Below, piece after piece: positions 18,455 to 26,332 of a stretch of DNA of 64,000 bases. The position numbers and the translations under genes are program-made. The DNA lies in assembly GCF_002929745.1 (NCBI RefSeq), contig NZ_PJIQ01000005.1, positions 62,001 to 126,000 of the forward strand, read 5' to 3'. Within the stretch, counting starts at the first letter, position 1. Every line of letters begins with the position of its first letter. This DNA comes from Arthrobacter sp. B1805 (GTDB taxonomy: Bacteria > Actinomycetota > Actinomycetes > Actinomycetales > Micrococcaceae). Below the pieces are notes generated by a model. The model had not been told where the DNA came from, did not search any database, and worked only from the letters and a program-made list of their open reading frames with translations.

Positions 18455-18489
18455 ATGAAGGCCGCCATCACTCCCCCTGCCCTGCCTGA
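18400..18489 (+). CDS. Possible small Cys/His-rich ORF overlapping next gene start
   Basis: A GTG at 18400 lies five bases after GAGGAG, one of the better ribosome sites in this area, and opens a 29-codon frame. The peptide is rich in His and Cys (HHGGC near its start, then HEGRHHSPC), spaced as in metal-binding peptides. It ends inside the next gene, overlapping it by 35 bases in another frame, so it could act as a coupled upstream ORF. There is no homology support, and the pattern could be chance in GC-rich DNA. Confidence 0.25.
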   Translation: MNQHHGGCAGTASYVGSMHEGRHHSPCPA

Positions 18490-18991
18490 CCTCGTCTCCG
18501 GACTCGGAATAGCGCTCTGGTACGCCCTGCCCGACTACACGAGGGACCGAAAAATTCGAGCGGGCGTGAAGGCCGGCATCATCGCCTCCAGCGCCCTGTA
18601 CGGGATCCACGTCCTGAAGAGCCGGGATGCATCCGGGACCAGCGGCTGCACACCGGTCGAGGAACTGCAGCCGAAGGCGGTCGGGCCGGATGCAGTCGGG
18701 GTGGATGCAGCCGGGCAGACCCGCTCACGCACCGGACTCCCACGCCATCCTGTCGTTCTCGCCCTCGCGGCCGTCGCGCTCCTCGGGTCGACCGCCGTCG
18801 GGACGATCGGCATGGAGCGGGTCGTTTATCGCTACGGAGAGAAGCTTGCGGGCAGAGGTGTGCGCCTTGCGCACACCCGCATCGGCGTCGTGCTCGCCGT
18901 GCTGAGCACCGTGACTACCGTGGCGGGCTACTGGGCTCGCGACCGGAATCGGCAGGGTAGGTCGCCTGCAGGCTCCACCTCCGTGGACTGA
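18455..18991 (+). CDS. Small membrane protein of unknown function
   Basis: A 178-residue protein from ATG 18455, with TAGGG seven bases upstream. Hydrophobic segments lie at about residues 12-27, 38-52 (AGIIASSALYGIHVL), 98-115 (HPVVLALAAVALLGSTAV) and 142-158 (IGVVLAVLSTVTTVAGYW), so two to four membrane passes. Between them is a soluble linker with a short imperfect repeat (GPDAVGVDAAG). It does not match a family I can name; similar short membrane proteins are common in Arthrobacter relatives. Not obviously linked to the neighbouring peptidase. Confidence 0.7.
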   Translation: MKAAITPPALPDLVSGLGIALWYALPDYTRDRKIRAGVKAGIIASSALYGIHVLKSRDASGTSGCTPVEELQPKAVGPDAVGVDAAGQTRSRTGLPRHPVVLALAAVALLGSTAVGTIGMERVVYRYGEKLAGRGVRLAHTRIGVVLAVLSTVTTVAGYWARDRNRQGRSPAGSTSVD

Positions 18992-19036
18992 CGAGCGCGG
19001 TCGTATGATCGTGGTGCTGCATGAAGGCATGACAAC

Positions 19037-21064
19037 GTGCAAAAGTTGGTTCCCATGAGCAACCCTTTCCTCGAGCCCAGTGGCCTCGACTATCAACTGC
19101 CGCCCTTCGGAGCCATCCGCGACGAGCACTACCTGCCTGCCTTCAATGCCGGATTCGCTGAACACCTCACCGAGATCCACTGCATCACGGATTCCGCCGA
19201 GGCGCCCAGCTTCGAGAACACGCTGATCGCGCTCGAGCGGGCCGGGAGAACGCTCGACCGCGTCTCCCGCGTCTTCTTCAGCAATTCGGTCAGCCACGCG
19301 ACCGAGGCGATCCAGGCGCTCGAACAGCAGATCGCTCCGCGCCTCGCCGAGCACGAGGACAACATCAAGCTCAACCGGGCACTCTTCGAGCGCCTCCGGC
19401 AGGTACCGCTCGACGGCCTGGACGACGAGTCCGCCCGCCTCGTCGAGGAGTACATCCGCAGCTTCATCCGTGCCGGGGCGGAGCTGGATGACGCCGCACA
19501 GTCCACGCTCCGGGAGCTCAATTCGAAGCTGTCGGCGCTCAGCACGGAGTTCTCGCAGAAACTCCTGAAGGACACCAATGCGTCCGCGCTCCTGGTCGAC
19601 TCCGCCGAGGAACTGGACGGGCTCTCCGCCGACGCGATCTCCGCGGCTGCCTCGGCAGCCGGCGACGCCGGCCACGAGGGCAGATACCTCCTGACGCTCA
19701 TCCTCCCGACCGCGCAGCCGGCCCTGGAGCTGCTCACGAACAGGGACGTGCGGCGACGGCTCCACGAGGCGTCGGTCAATCGTGGCGCGCGCGGCAACGA
19801 CGCCGACACCCTCGCCCTCGCGACCGAGATGGCCACTGTGCGTGCCGACCGAGCAGCGCTCCTCGGTTTCAGTACGCACGCTGCCGCAGCCACCGACAAC
19901 CAGACGGCGCCGTCGCTTGAGGCGATCCTGGACCGGATGCGGGAGCTCGCCGCCCCGGCGGTGCGCAATGCCCGTGCGGAAGCAGCCGAACTCGAGGCCG
20001 AGGCCGGACACCCCATCGAGCCGTGGGACTGGGCCTACTATGCGGCGAAGGTGAGGAAGGCCCGGTTCGACGTCGACCTGGACGCCCTGCGCCCCTACTT
20101 CGAGCTCGAGCGGGTTCTGCAGGACGGAGTGTTCTACGCCGCGCACCGTCTCTACGGGTTGACCTTCACCGAACGCCCGGACCTTGTGGGGTACCACCCC
20201 GATGTCCGGGTGTGGGAGGTCTTCAACGAGGACGGTTCGGGCCTGGGCCTGTTCCTCGGCGACTACTACACCCGCGACACGAAGAGCGGCGGAGCGTGGA
20301 TGAACTCGTTCGTGGACCAGTCCCGACTCGAGGGGACGCGCGCCGTGGTCATCAACAACCTGAACATCTCCAGGCCAGGGGCGGGTGAGCCCACGCTGCT
20401 CTCGTACGATCAGGTGGTGACCGCCTTCCACGAATTCGGCCACGCGCTCCACGGTCTGTTCTCGGACGTCACCTACCCGCTGTTCGCCGGCACCGCCGTG
20501 CCGCGCGACTTCGTCGAGTACCCCTCGCAGGTCAACGAGATGTGGATCCTCTGGCCCGAGATCGTCGCGAACTACGCGCGCCACCACGAGACCGGTGAGC
20601 CGCTCCCGCAGGACGTGATCGACCGCATCCATGCTGCCGGTGCCTGGGGAGAGGGATTCGAGACGACGGCCTACCTCGGCGCCGCCCTGCTGGACCTCGC
20701 CTGGCACTCCGTCCCCGCCGGCACGGTCATCGAGGATCCGCTCGCATTCGAGGCCTCTGCGCTCGCCGATGCGAGGGTCGACTTCGCGCCGGTGCCGCCG
20801 CGGTACCGCACGTCCTACTTCAAGCACATCTTTGCCGGCGGTTATGCGGCGTCGTACTACGCCTACATCTGGAGCGAGATGCTCGACGCCGACACCGTCG
20901 AGTGGTTCAAGTCCTCGGGCGGCCTGACGCGCGGCAACGGGGACCACTTCCGGCGGGAACTGCTGTCGCGAGGGAACAGCATCGACCCGCTGGAGGCCTT
21001 CCGCCGGTTCCGCGGGCGGGACGCCGACCTGCATCCCCTGCTGGTTCGTCGCGGGCTCGCGTGA
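19037..21064 (+). CDS. M3 family oligopeptidase (thimet/Dcp type)
   Basis: A 675-residue cytoplasmic zinc metallopeptidase for short peptides. The GTG at 19037 has GAAGG nine bases upstream and is preferred; an ATG at 19055 (MSNPFLEPSG) is a good alternative that better fits the family start. The zinc motif HEFGHALHG begins at His465, with the second Glu in the downstream helix (EYPSQVNEMWILWPE). Other family segments are KVRKARFDVDLDALRPYFEL, YTRDTKSGGAWMNSF and the C-terminal YYAYIWSEMLDADTVEWF. No signal peptide. Length is typical of the dipeptidyl carboxypeptidase/oligopeptidase A group. Confidence 0.94.
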   Translation: MQKLVPMSNPFLEPSGLDYQLPPFGAIRDEHYLPAFNAGFAEHLTEIHCITDSAEAPSFENTLIALERAGRTLDRVSRVFFSNSVSHATEAIQALEQQIAPRLAEHEDNIKLNRALFERLRQVPLDGLDDESARLVEEYIRSFIRAGAELDDAAQSTLRELNSKLSALSTEFSQKLLKDTNASALLVDSAEELDGLSADAISAAASAAGDAGHEGRYLLTLILPTAQPALELLTNRDVRRRLHEASVNRGARGNDADTLALATEMATVRADRAALLGFSTHAAAATDNQTAPSLEAILDRMRELAAPAVRNARAEAAELEAEAGHPIEPWDWAYYAAKVRKARFDVDLDALRPYFELERVLQDGVFYAAHRLYGLTFTERPDLVGYHPDVRVWEVFNEDGSGLGLFLGDYYTRDTKSGGAWMNSFVDQSRLEGTRAVVINNLNISRPGAGEPTLLSYDQVVTAFHEFGHALHGLFSDVTYPLFAGTAVPRDFVEYPSQVNEMWILWPEIVANYARHHETGEPLPQDVIDRIHAAGAWGEGFETTAYLGAALLDLAWHSVPAGTVIEDPLAFEASALADARVDFAPVPPRYRTSYFKHIFAGGYAASYYAYIWSEMLDADTVEWFKSSGGLTRGNGDHFRRELLSRGNSIDPLEAFRRFRGRDADLHPLLVRRGLA

Positions 21065-21089
21065 GGTCCATGCGGGACGGCACACCACC

Positions 21090-21806
21090 GTGGTGACGAT
21101 CGCGCAGTGCCAGCGGCTGGCAACTGCGTGGAGTACGGCGCTGGCGGCCGCTACGGGTGGAAAGACGTTCTCGACGCACGGCACCACCTGGGTATGGCTG
21201 CCCGCCAGACGGGAACTGGCAATGATGTTTCCCGAGCAGGTCAGCGCATATGCCGTCCGACCCGCGCTCGCCGAAGGTGTGCGGCTGGGGGCCGCCTCGG
21301 TACGGATCTGGCTCAACGGGGCCGTGGACCCGGCGGAGCTCGGTCCCCTCGGGTTCGATCAGAGCTGGCAACCATGGTGGATGGCAGCGCCGGTGTCCGC
21401 CGTCGTCGCGTCCGCGGACGACGGCGCCGTCCTCACGACCGACGTGCCCGACTACTCGGGGCCGCTCGAACAGGAACTGCGCGTCGTACGGTCGCAGCCA
21501 CAGCAGGCATGGCATGCCGTCACGAGGGACGCGACGGGCCACAACGTCTCGGGCGCCGCCTACTCGTTCCACCCGTCCGGCTCGGGCGACCTACACCGGC
21601 TCGGCGGCATCCACCACCTCGAAGTCCTGCCCGGGTACCGGAGGCGCGGACTGGCGACGGCGCTGCTGAGCGCGACGGCCCGAGCGGCGGGCGAAGCTGG
21701 AGCGGTCGATCTCACGCTCAATGCCACGCCGCAGGGGTACGAGTTCTTCTCCCGGCGGGGCTTCACGCTGCTCGGACGCGGCAGGACCTATGTCCTGACG
21801 CTGTAG
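21090..21806 (+). CDS. GNAT family N-acetyltransferase
   Basis: A 238-residue protein from GTG 21090, 25 bases after the peptidase gene and probably co-transcribed with it. The C-terminal half is the GNAT fold: HHLEVLPGYRRRGLATALL is the acetyl-CoA-binding motif A (R/Q-x-x-G-x-G/A variant), and the end GYEFFSRRGFTLLGRGRTYVL is motif B. The N-terminal half, with several Trp residues (FDQSWQPWWMA), is an additional domain of unknown role. Substrate unknown. The ribosome site is weak. Confidence 0.85.
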   Translation: MVTIAQCQRLATAWSTALAAATGGKTFSTHGTTWVWLPARRELAMMFPEQVSAYAVRPALAEGVRLGAASVRIWLNGAVDPAELGPLGFDQSWQPWWMAAPVSAVVASADDGAVLTTDVPDYSGPLEQELRVVRSQPQQAWHAVTRDATGHNVSGAAYSFHPSGSGDLHRLGGIHHLEVLPGYRRRGLATALLSATARAAGEAGAVDLTLNATPQGYEFFSRRGFTLLGRGRTYVLTL

Positions 21807-21869
21807 GGGCTGTGACTCCATGCACCGCACGTTCTCCCGCCAGGAGCCGCATGACCAGGGCGAAAAGGA

Positions 21870-21897
21870 AGGACCGCAGCCCCACGGCTGCGGTCCT
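21870..21897 (-). terminator. Intrinsic terminator of pdxS
   Basis: A 12-bp perfect stem (AGGACCGCAGCC / GGCTGCGGTCCT) with a four-base loop. On the minus strand it is followed by TCCTTTTCG, a modest U-tract, 22 bases after the pdxS stop. It may also stop the GNAT transcript coming from the other side. Confidence 0.8.
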
Positions 21898-21919
21898 CCC
21901 TGTGACGCTGTGCGGACTG

Positions 21920-22834
21920 TTACCAGCCGCGCTCCGCAAGGCGGTGCGGCTGCGGAATCTCGTCCACGTTGATGCCGACCATCGCTTCGCCGAGGCCGCG
22001 CGAGACCTTGGCGATCATGTCGGGGTCGTCGTGGAACGTCGTCGCTTGCACGATGGCGTTTGCCCTTTCGGCGGGGTTGCCGGACTTGAAGATGCCGGAG
22101 CCGACGAACACGCCGTCAGCACCGAGCTGCATCATCATCGCGGCATCCGCCGGAGTAGCGATACCGCCGGCAGTGAAGAGGACGACGGGCAGACGACCGG
22201 CCGACGCCACCTCCTTCACGAGCTCGTACGGGGCCTGCAGTTCCTTCGCGGCGACATACAGCTCGTCCTCCGCCATCGACGACAGGCGGTTGATCTCGGA
22301 GCGGATCTTCCGCATGTGCATCGTCGCGTTGGAGACGTCACCGGTGCCTGCCTCGCCCTTCGAGCGGATCATCGCCGCGCCCTCGTTGATGCGGCGGAGC
22401 GCCTCACCGAGGTTGGTGGCGCCACAGACGAAGGGAACGGTGAACTTCCACTTGTCGATGTGGTTGGTGAAGTCGGCCGGGGTGAGGACCTCGGACTCGT
22501 CGATGTAGTCGACGCCGAGGGACTGCAGTACCTGCGCCTCGACGAAGTGACCGATGCGGGCCTTGGCCATGACGGGGATGGAGACAGCCTCGATGATGCT
22601 GTCGATCATGTCAGGATCGCTCATGCGGGAGACGCCGCCCTGGGCACGGATGTCCGCGGGAACCCGTTCGAGCGCCATGACGGCTACCGCGCCGGCATCC
22701 TCGGCGATGCGGGCCTGCTCGGCCGTGACGACATCCATGATGACGCCGCCCTTGAGCATTTCGGCCATCCCGCGCTTGACCCGGTTGCCGCCGGTCCGTG
22801 CTGTGGTTGCCGAATTCTCTTCAACGGTGGACAC
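21920..22834 (-). CDS. pdxS: Pyridoxal 5'-phosphate synthase lyase subunit PdxS
   Basis: A 304-residue TIM-barrel enzyme condensing ribose/ribulose 5-phosphate and glyceraldehyde 3-phosphate with PdxT-derived ammonia to give PLP. The GTG start has AGGGG six bases upstream. Diagnostic segments: [85 protein letters not shown] and the phosphate-binding [30 protein letters not shown]. Single-gene unit here with its own terminator; its partner pdxT is separated by the murT-gatD to GNAT segment. Confidence 0.97.
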   Translation of the reverse strand: MSTVEENSATTARTGGNRVKRGMAEMLKGGVIMDVVTAEQARIAEDAGAVAVMALERVPADIRAQGGVSRMSDPDMIDSIIEAVSIPVMAKARIGHFVEAQVLQSLGVDYIDESEVLTPADFTNHIDKWKFTVPFVCGATNLGEALRRINEGAAMIRSKGEAGTGDVSNATMHMRKIRSEINRLSSMAEDELYVAAKELQAPYELVKEVASAGRLPVVLFTAGGIATPADAAMMMQLGADGVFVGSGIFKSGNPAERANAIVQATTFHDDPDMIAKVSRGLGEAMVGINVDEIPQPHRLAERGW

Positions 22835-23192
22835 AACTTGCCCCTAAAGGTAGATAAAAGCTGACCCTCCATGATACGACGCCGCGCAGCACGCACCCGG
22901 TCGTCTCCGCCGCATCGTCACCGGCCGTAATGCGGCCGTTTGCAAGGCCGGGTCCAAATGATCGGTCCGGCACCGTTCTCCTCGTCGTCGACGTTCTCCT
23001 CGGACGGCGACGAGTGACGCGACAGGCGAGGTGAGGAGTTCTCCGAGCTTGGCGACGGTCCCGCGTCCCGAACCTGTACTCGGGGAGGAGGCAGATCCTG
23101 TTCCTGGGCCCGGGGCGCAAGCTCCGCTTCTCGACTGGACTTATGGGTGTCGGCGACCTTCGGCGACGGGGTAAGGACAAGGGAGAAGAACG
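22835..23192. other. Intergenic region upstream of pdxS, no gene supported
   Basis: About 360 bases. Frames here are open by base composition only and show no family pattern. The stretch precedes a gene scar, so it may include decayed sequence, but I cannot assign it. It should contain the pdxS promoter (minus). Near the plus-strand end, GGGAGAAGAACG precedes the ATG at 23193 as a ribosome site. Confidence 0.35.
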
Positions 23193-23705
23193 ATGGCCGG
23201 AATGACGCGCCCGATGCGACGATGCACTGCCGCAGCAGTTGCAGGGCTGGTACTTGTTTCAACAGCAGGCTGCGGGCTTCAGCGGCACCAGCGGCCCTGA
23301 AACGACAGCGACATCGAAGGTTGACGGGGAGCGGCTGCAAACAAGCCTCGACGGGCTTGTGCAGGCTGGTTTTCCTGCCGCGCTGGGCACGCTCACGGAG
23401 GCTGACGGAGACCGAGTGAGCTTGGCCTCCGGTCTCGGCAACCGTGAAGAACGCCGACCAGCAGCACCCGACGGACAGGTGCGCATCGCCAGCAACACGA
23501 AGATGTTCACGGCGACGGTCGTGATGCAACTTGTCGATGAGGGCGACGTCGCCCTCGACGAGCCGATCGAGGCGTACCTACCGGGCCTGGTGGAAGGGGA
23601 CGGGATCGACGGCAGTAGGATCTCCGTCCGGCAGCTTCTGCAGCACACGAGCGGACTGCCCGAGTACGTCGCTGGTCTGCTCGAGCATGAGGACGGCCTG
23701 GAGCA
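23193..23705 (+). pseudogene. Serine hydrolase (beta-lactamase class C type) lipoprotein, frameshifted and truncated
   Basis: ATG 23193, preceded by GGGAGAA, opens a lipoprotein signal peptide (GLVLVSTAGC, lipobox Cys codon at 23271). That frame stops at 23298. The mature domain continues one frame over from GGC at 23275, so a single extra G in the run 23274-23276 explains the break. The second frame shows the class C hydrolase N-terminus: RIASNTKMFTA (SxxK nucleophile motif), LVDEGDVALDEPI and ISVRQLLQHTSGLPEY. Similarity ends near 23705, after about 170 residues of an expected 350-450, where the sequence changes to a histidine-kinase tail. The YxN and HxG motifs are missing. Not functional. 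Confidence 0.8.
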
Positions 23706-23926
23706 GCGCCGAATTGCGCGTAGCTGTCGAGAACGGGTCCGGTACCACGGCGCCCCTGGCGGTGCCGCCGAGCGGTTACGGCCTGGCGGGCCTTCGCGAG
23801 CGACTCACGCTGGTCGGCGGAACGCTTGATGCCGGCCCGACCCGCACGGGATGGCGCACAACTCTGACGCTGCCCACTACCACCGCGGCTTCCTCAGCAT
23901 CCGCAGACAAGGACGAGCACCCGTGA
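23706..23926 (+). pseudogene. C-terminal remnant of a NarL-type sensor histidine kinase
   Basis: In a third frame, the sequence reads ELRVAVENGSG, then SGYGLAGLRERLTLVGGTLDAGP and TGWRTTLTLP. This is the end of an HATPase domain, with the G2-box GLxGLRERxxxxGGxLxxG typical of kinases paired with LuxR-type regulators. Roughly the last 70 residues survive; the membrane part, dimerisation domain and N and G1 boxes are gone. Its stop overlaps the response-regulator start (GTGA), the normal coupling of such pairs, so this was the cognate kinase. A deletion has joined it to the serine hydrolase remnant. Confidence 0.8.
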
Positions 23927-24582
23927 CAACCGTACTCATCGTCGACGACCAGCCCATCGTGCGGGCTGGACTCACTGTGGTCCTCGACGCGGAACCGGAT
24001 CTGTCCGTCATCGGGCAGGCAACGGACGGACAGGAGGCGGTGCACTTGGCGTCCTCGCTCCGCCCGGACGTCGTGTGCATGGACGTGCGGATGCCCGGCA
24101 TGGACGGAATCACCGCGACCCGGCAGATCGTCGCCGAGCACGGAAGTGCTGTGCGCGTACTCATCCTCACGACGTTCGACATCGACGAGGACATTTTCGC
24201 GGCTCTCGAAGCCGGTGCCGCTGGTTTCATGTTGAAAGGCGCTCAAGAGACAGCCATCGCAGCTGCCATTCATTCGGTCGCTGCCGGCGGCGGAACCTTG
24301 GATCAACGGATAACCCAGAAAGTGCTCGCAGAATTCGGCCGCCGTCGCGCCTCCCCAGTACCGACACCAGCTGCCCTCGAGCTGCTCACGCTCCGCGAAC
24401 TCGACGTGCTCGACCTCATCACCCGCGGGGTTTCCAACGCCGAGATCGCCCGCAGCCTCTTTATCGAAGTGACAACGGTGAAGTACCACGTGCAGAGCAT
24501 CTTCTCGAAAACGGGTAGTCGGGACCGGCTCCACGCCGCACTGTGGGGATTCCGCCACCACATCGGCAGGGTTCCGGAGTGA
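23923..24582 (+). CDS. NarL/LuxR-family response regulator (orphaned)
   Basis: A 219-residue two-component regulator from GTG 23923. The receiver domain has the acidic pair in VLIVDDQ, the phospho-acceptor Asp54 in VVCMDVRMPGMDG, and the conserved Lys in FMLKGAQ. The C-terminal LuxR helix-turn-helix shows LTLRELDVLDLITRGVSNAEIA and TVKYHVQSIFSKTGSRDR. The protein looks intact, but its kinase is reduced to a C-terminal stub, and the operon promoter is probably lost with the deletion. It may be silent, driven by a new promoter or cross-phosphorylated. Target genes unknown. Confidence 0.92.
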   Translation: MTTVLIVDDQPIVRAGLTVVLDAEPDLSVIGQATDGQEAVHLASSLRPDVVCMDVRMPGMDGITATRQIVAEHGSAVRVLILTTFDIDEDIFAALEAGAAGFMLKGAQETAIAAAIHSVAAGGGTLDQRITQKVLAEFGRRRASPVPTPAALELLTLRELDVLDLITRGVSNAEIARSLFIEVTTVKYHVQSIFSKTGSRDRLHAALWGFRHHIGRVPE

Positions 24583-24637
24583 GGCAACGAGCCTCCACCA
24601 TGGCGGCGCGTTGTTACCATTCCTGGACCTCCCTAGG

Positions 24638-25189
24638 ATGGTTGTTGTGGCAGACGTGACGATCCGCAGGACGACGGAGGACGACTGGCGCCACATCCGT
24701 GAGCTGCGGCTCGAGATGCTCGAGGACACTCCCCACGCATTCCTGGAGACCCTGGCCACCGCCCTCAAGCACGGCGAGGAGGAGTGGCGCAGGCGGGGGC
24801 GCCGGGGACAGTCCGCAACGGGCACCTCCGTTGCCGCCATCGACGGGACGGGACGCTGGGTCGGCACGATGGGTGGGCTGCTGAAGACCGGAACCGACCT
24901 CCCCACGTTGTATGGCGTGTACGTGAGCCCATCCCATCGCGGCCGCGAGGCGGGCGTGACCGACGCGCTACTCGACGAGGTCGAGGCGTGGGCGGCGATG
25001 CACGCACCGGCCCTGCGCCTGACCGTTCATGAGGACAACCGGCGGGCACAGGAGTACTACTCCCGCCGCGGTTACCGGTTCACCGGACGGACCGAGCCGT
25101 ACGTGCTCGACCCGGACCAGAGGGAGCTGGAGATGACGCGGATCCTGGCTGCGGGGCCTGGCGACGAGCCGACGACCGGCACCCTCTGA
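24638..25189 (+). CDS. GNAT family N-acetyltransferase
   Basis: A 183-residue protein from ATG 24638; GTG 24647 is an alternative, and neither has a good ribosome site. Pattern of a complete GNAT domain: TIRRTTEDDWRHIRELRLEML, GTMGGLL, then LYGVYVSPSHRGREAGVTDALL as the acetyl-CoA site (here R-G-R-E-A-G, slightly divergent from R-G-x-G-x-G/A), and LTVHEDNRRAQEYYSRRGYRFTGR. Close relatives are general small-molecule or protein acetyltransferases; substrate unknown. Converges on the cation transporter with six bases between stops. Confidence 0.85.
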   Translation: MVVVADVTIRRTTEDDWRHIRELRLEMLEDTPHAFLETLATALKHGEEEWRRRGRRGQSATGTSVAAIDGTGRWVGTMGGLLKTGTDLPTLYGVYVSPSHRGREAGVTDALLDEVEAWAAMHAPALRLTVHEDNRRAQEYYSRRGYRFTGRTEPYVLDPDQRELEMTRILAAGPGDEPTTGTL

Positions 25190-25195
25190 GCCGGA

Positions 25196-25963
25196 TCAAT
25201 CCCGGCTGCAGCAGGAACAGTCCGTTGCTCCGACGAGGCCGAGCGCCGGAACGCCTTCCGGGCGGGCAGATGCCCCATCCCGGTACGGCGCATCGCCGTC
25301 GACGGTCGTTCCGGGGGCTGGAGCACAGCACGCGTTCCCCCTCCACGCGTAGAGGCCCTCCTTGACCGCGACCGCCGCGATGACCAGGGCGGCCACCGGG
25401 TCGGCCCAGGACCATCCCAGCGTGCTGTTAAGCACCAGCCCCGCGAGCAGCACGCCCGAGAGGTAGGTGCACAACAACGTCTGCCGTGAATCCGCAACGG
25501 CTGAACGTGAACCGAGCTGTCGGCCTGTCCTTCGCTGTGCGGCGGACAGGAGCGGCATGACCGCGAGACTCACGGCCGCGAGGACGATCCCGACCGTCGA
25601 GTGCTGGGGTTCGACGGCGCCGCCGAGCGTTCGGACGGCATCGACGGTGACGAAGGCAGCTAGTCCGAAGAACGAGACCGCGATGACCCGGAGCGCAGTC
25701 GATTCACGGTCCTCCGGATGCCGCCCGGCGAACTGCCAGGCGACGGCGGTGGCAGAGAGCACTTCCACGATGGAGTCGAGGCCGAACCCGATCAGGGCGC
25801 TCGATGACGCGATGGTCCCTGCGCTCAGAGCGACGACGGCCTCGACGACGTTGTAGCCGATGGTGAGGGCGACGAGCAACCGGATCCGTCGGCTGAGGAG
25901 CAACCGGCGGCCAGGGTCAGGTGAAGCGGGCAACGTTCCGTCGAGGCTTGCGGGCTGAGTCAC
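25196..25963 (-). CDS. Cation transporter of the cation diffusion facilitator type
   Basis: A 255-residue membrane protein with five to six predicted helices. The signature SSSALIGFGLDSIVEVLSA is typical of the short CDF-like cation transporters of actinobacteria, probably metal exporters of the cytoplasmic membrane. The tail is Cys-rich (ACCAP and CSCCSRD at the extreme end), suggesting soft-metal binding. The start is taken as GTG 25963, with GAGGG directly before it. A perfect inverted repeat lies just upstream (25973-25990) and is a likely operator. Regulation by metal is an inference. Confidence 0.88.
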   Translation of the reverse strand: MTQPASLDGTLPASPDPGRRLLLSRRIRLLVALTIGYNVVEAVVALSAGTIASSSALIGFGLDSIVEVLSATAVAWQFAGRHPEDRESTALRVIAVSFFGLAAFVTVDAVRTLGGAVEPQHSTVGIVLAAVSLAVMPLLSAAQRRTGRQLGSRSAVADSRQTLLCTYLSGVLLAGLVLNSTLGWSWADPVAALVIAAVAVKEGLYAWRGNACCAPAPGTTVDGDAPYRDGASARPEGVPALGLVGATDCSCCSRD

Positions 25964-26198
25964 CCCTCAATAGTACAGCGTTGCCTGTACCCTCCAGGGT
26001 CGAGGGGTATGCGTCGCGGCGTTCGAGCTCGTCCTGCACCAGCTCGAACGCCGGATCCTGCCGGAGGCCCCGCCGCGTCGGGTGGGCGCAGGACGGCGCT
26101 GGACCGAACGGGACTCCTGCAGTGCGCTGCAGTCGGAGGAGGTCCAGCTCGGAGACGATATGCAGGTCGGCTGGCGAGAGGCCTGTCGGGTGCGTCAT
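25917..26198 (-). CDS. Hypothetical small protein overlapping transporter start
   Basis: A 93-codon frame with strong GC3 bias in its first 70 codons, so it is probably translated at least in part. Nothing in it matches a family I recognise; it contains a DLLRLQRTAGVPF helix and a charged FELVQDELERRD helix. It overlaps the first 47 bases of the transporter gene and covers the inverted repeat. It sits where a metal-responsive regulator would be expected, but there is no helix-turn-helix evident. Could be the remnant of such a gene. Confidence 0.4.
   Translation of the reverse strand: MTHPTGLSPADLHIVSELDLLRLQRTAGVPFGPAPSCAHPTRRGLRQDPAFELVQDELERRDAYPSTLEGTGNAVLLRGDSARKPRRNVARFT
25973..25990. 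promoter_or_regulatory. Inverted repeat GTACAG-N6-CTGTAC, candidate operator
   Basis: A perfect 6+6 inverted repeat with a six-base spacer, ending 10 bases upstream of the cation-transporter start codon. Position and symmetry fit a dimeric repressor site. An adjacent partly symmetric ACCCTCCAGGGT lies at 25989-26000. Confidence 0.55.
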
Positions 26199-26332
26199 GG
26201 CGTGTCCTGTTCGTCGTTTCCCTGTCGTGCTTCCTTCGTTAGACGGAGCGATGCGCCCTGATTCATCGCTCCAGCGGGAGACGGTGCGATCGAGGCGAGA
26301 CGCTTCGGAGAAGGGGGGCAGGAGCGACGCGG

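Noticed and set aside
18725-21316. A very long minus-strand open frame (over 860 codons) opposite the M3 peptidase and GNAT genes
   Set aside because: It is antisense to two well-supported genes, has low-complexity Val/Arg/Glu composition and no family features.
22835-23180. Minus-strand Arg/Pro/Ser-rich open frames upstream of pdxS
   Set aside because: Low-complexity composition, no ribosome site and no family pattern.
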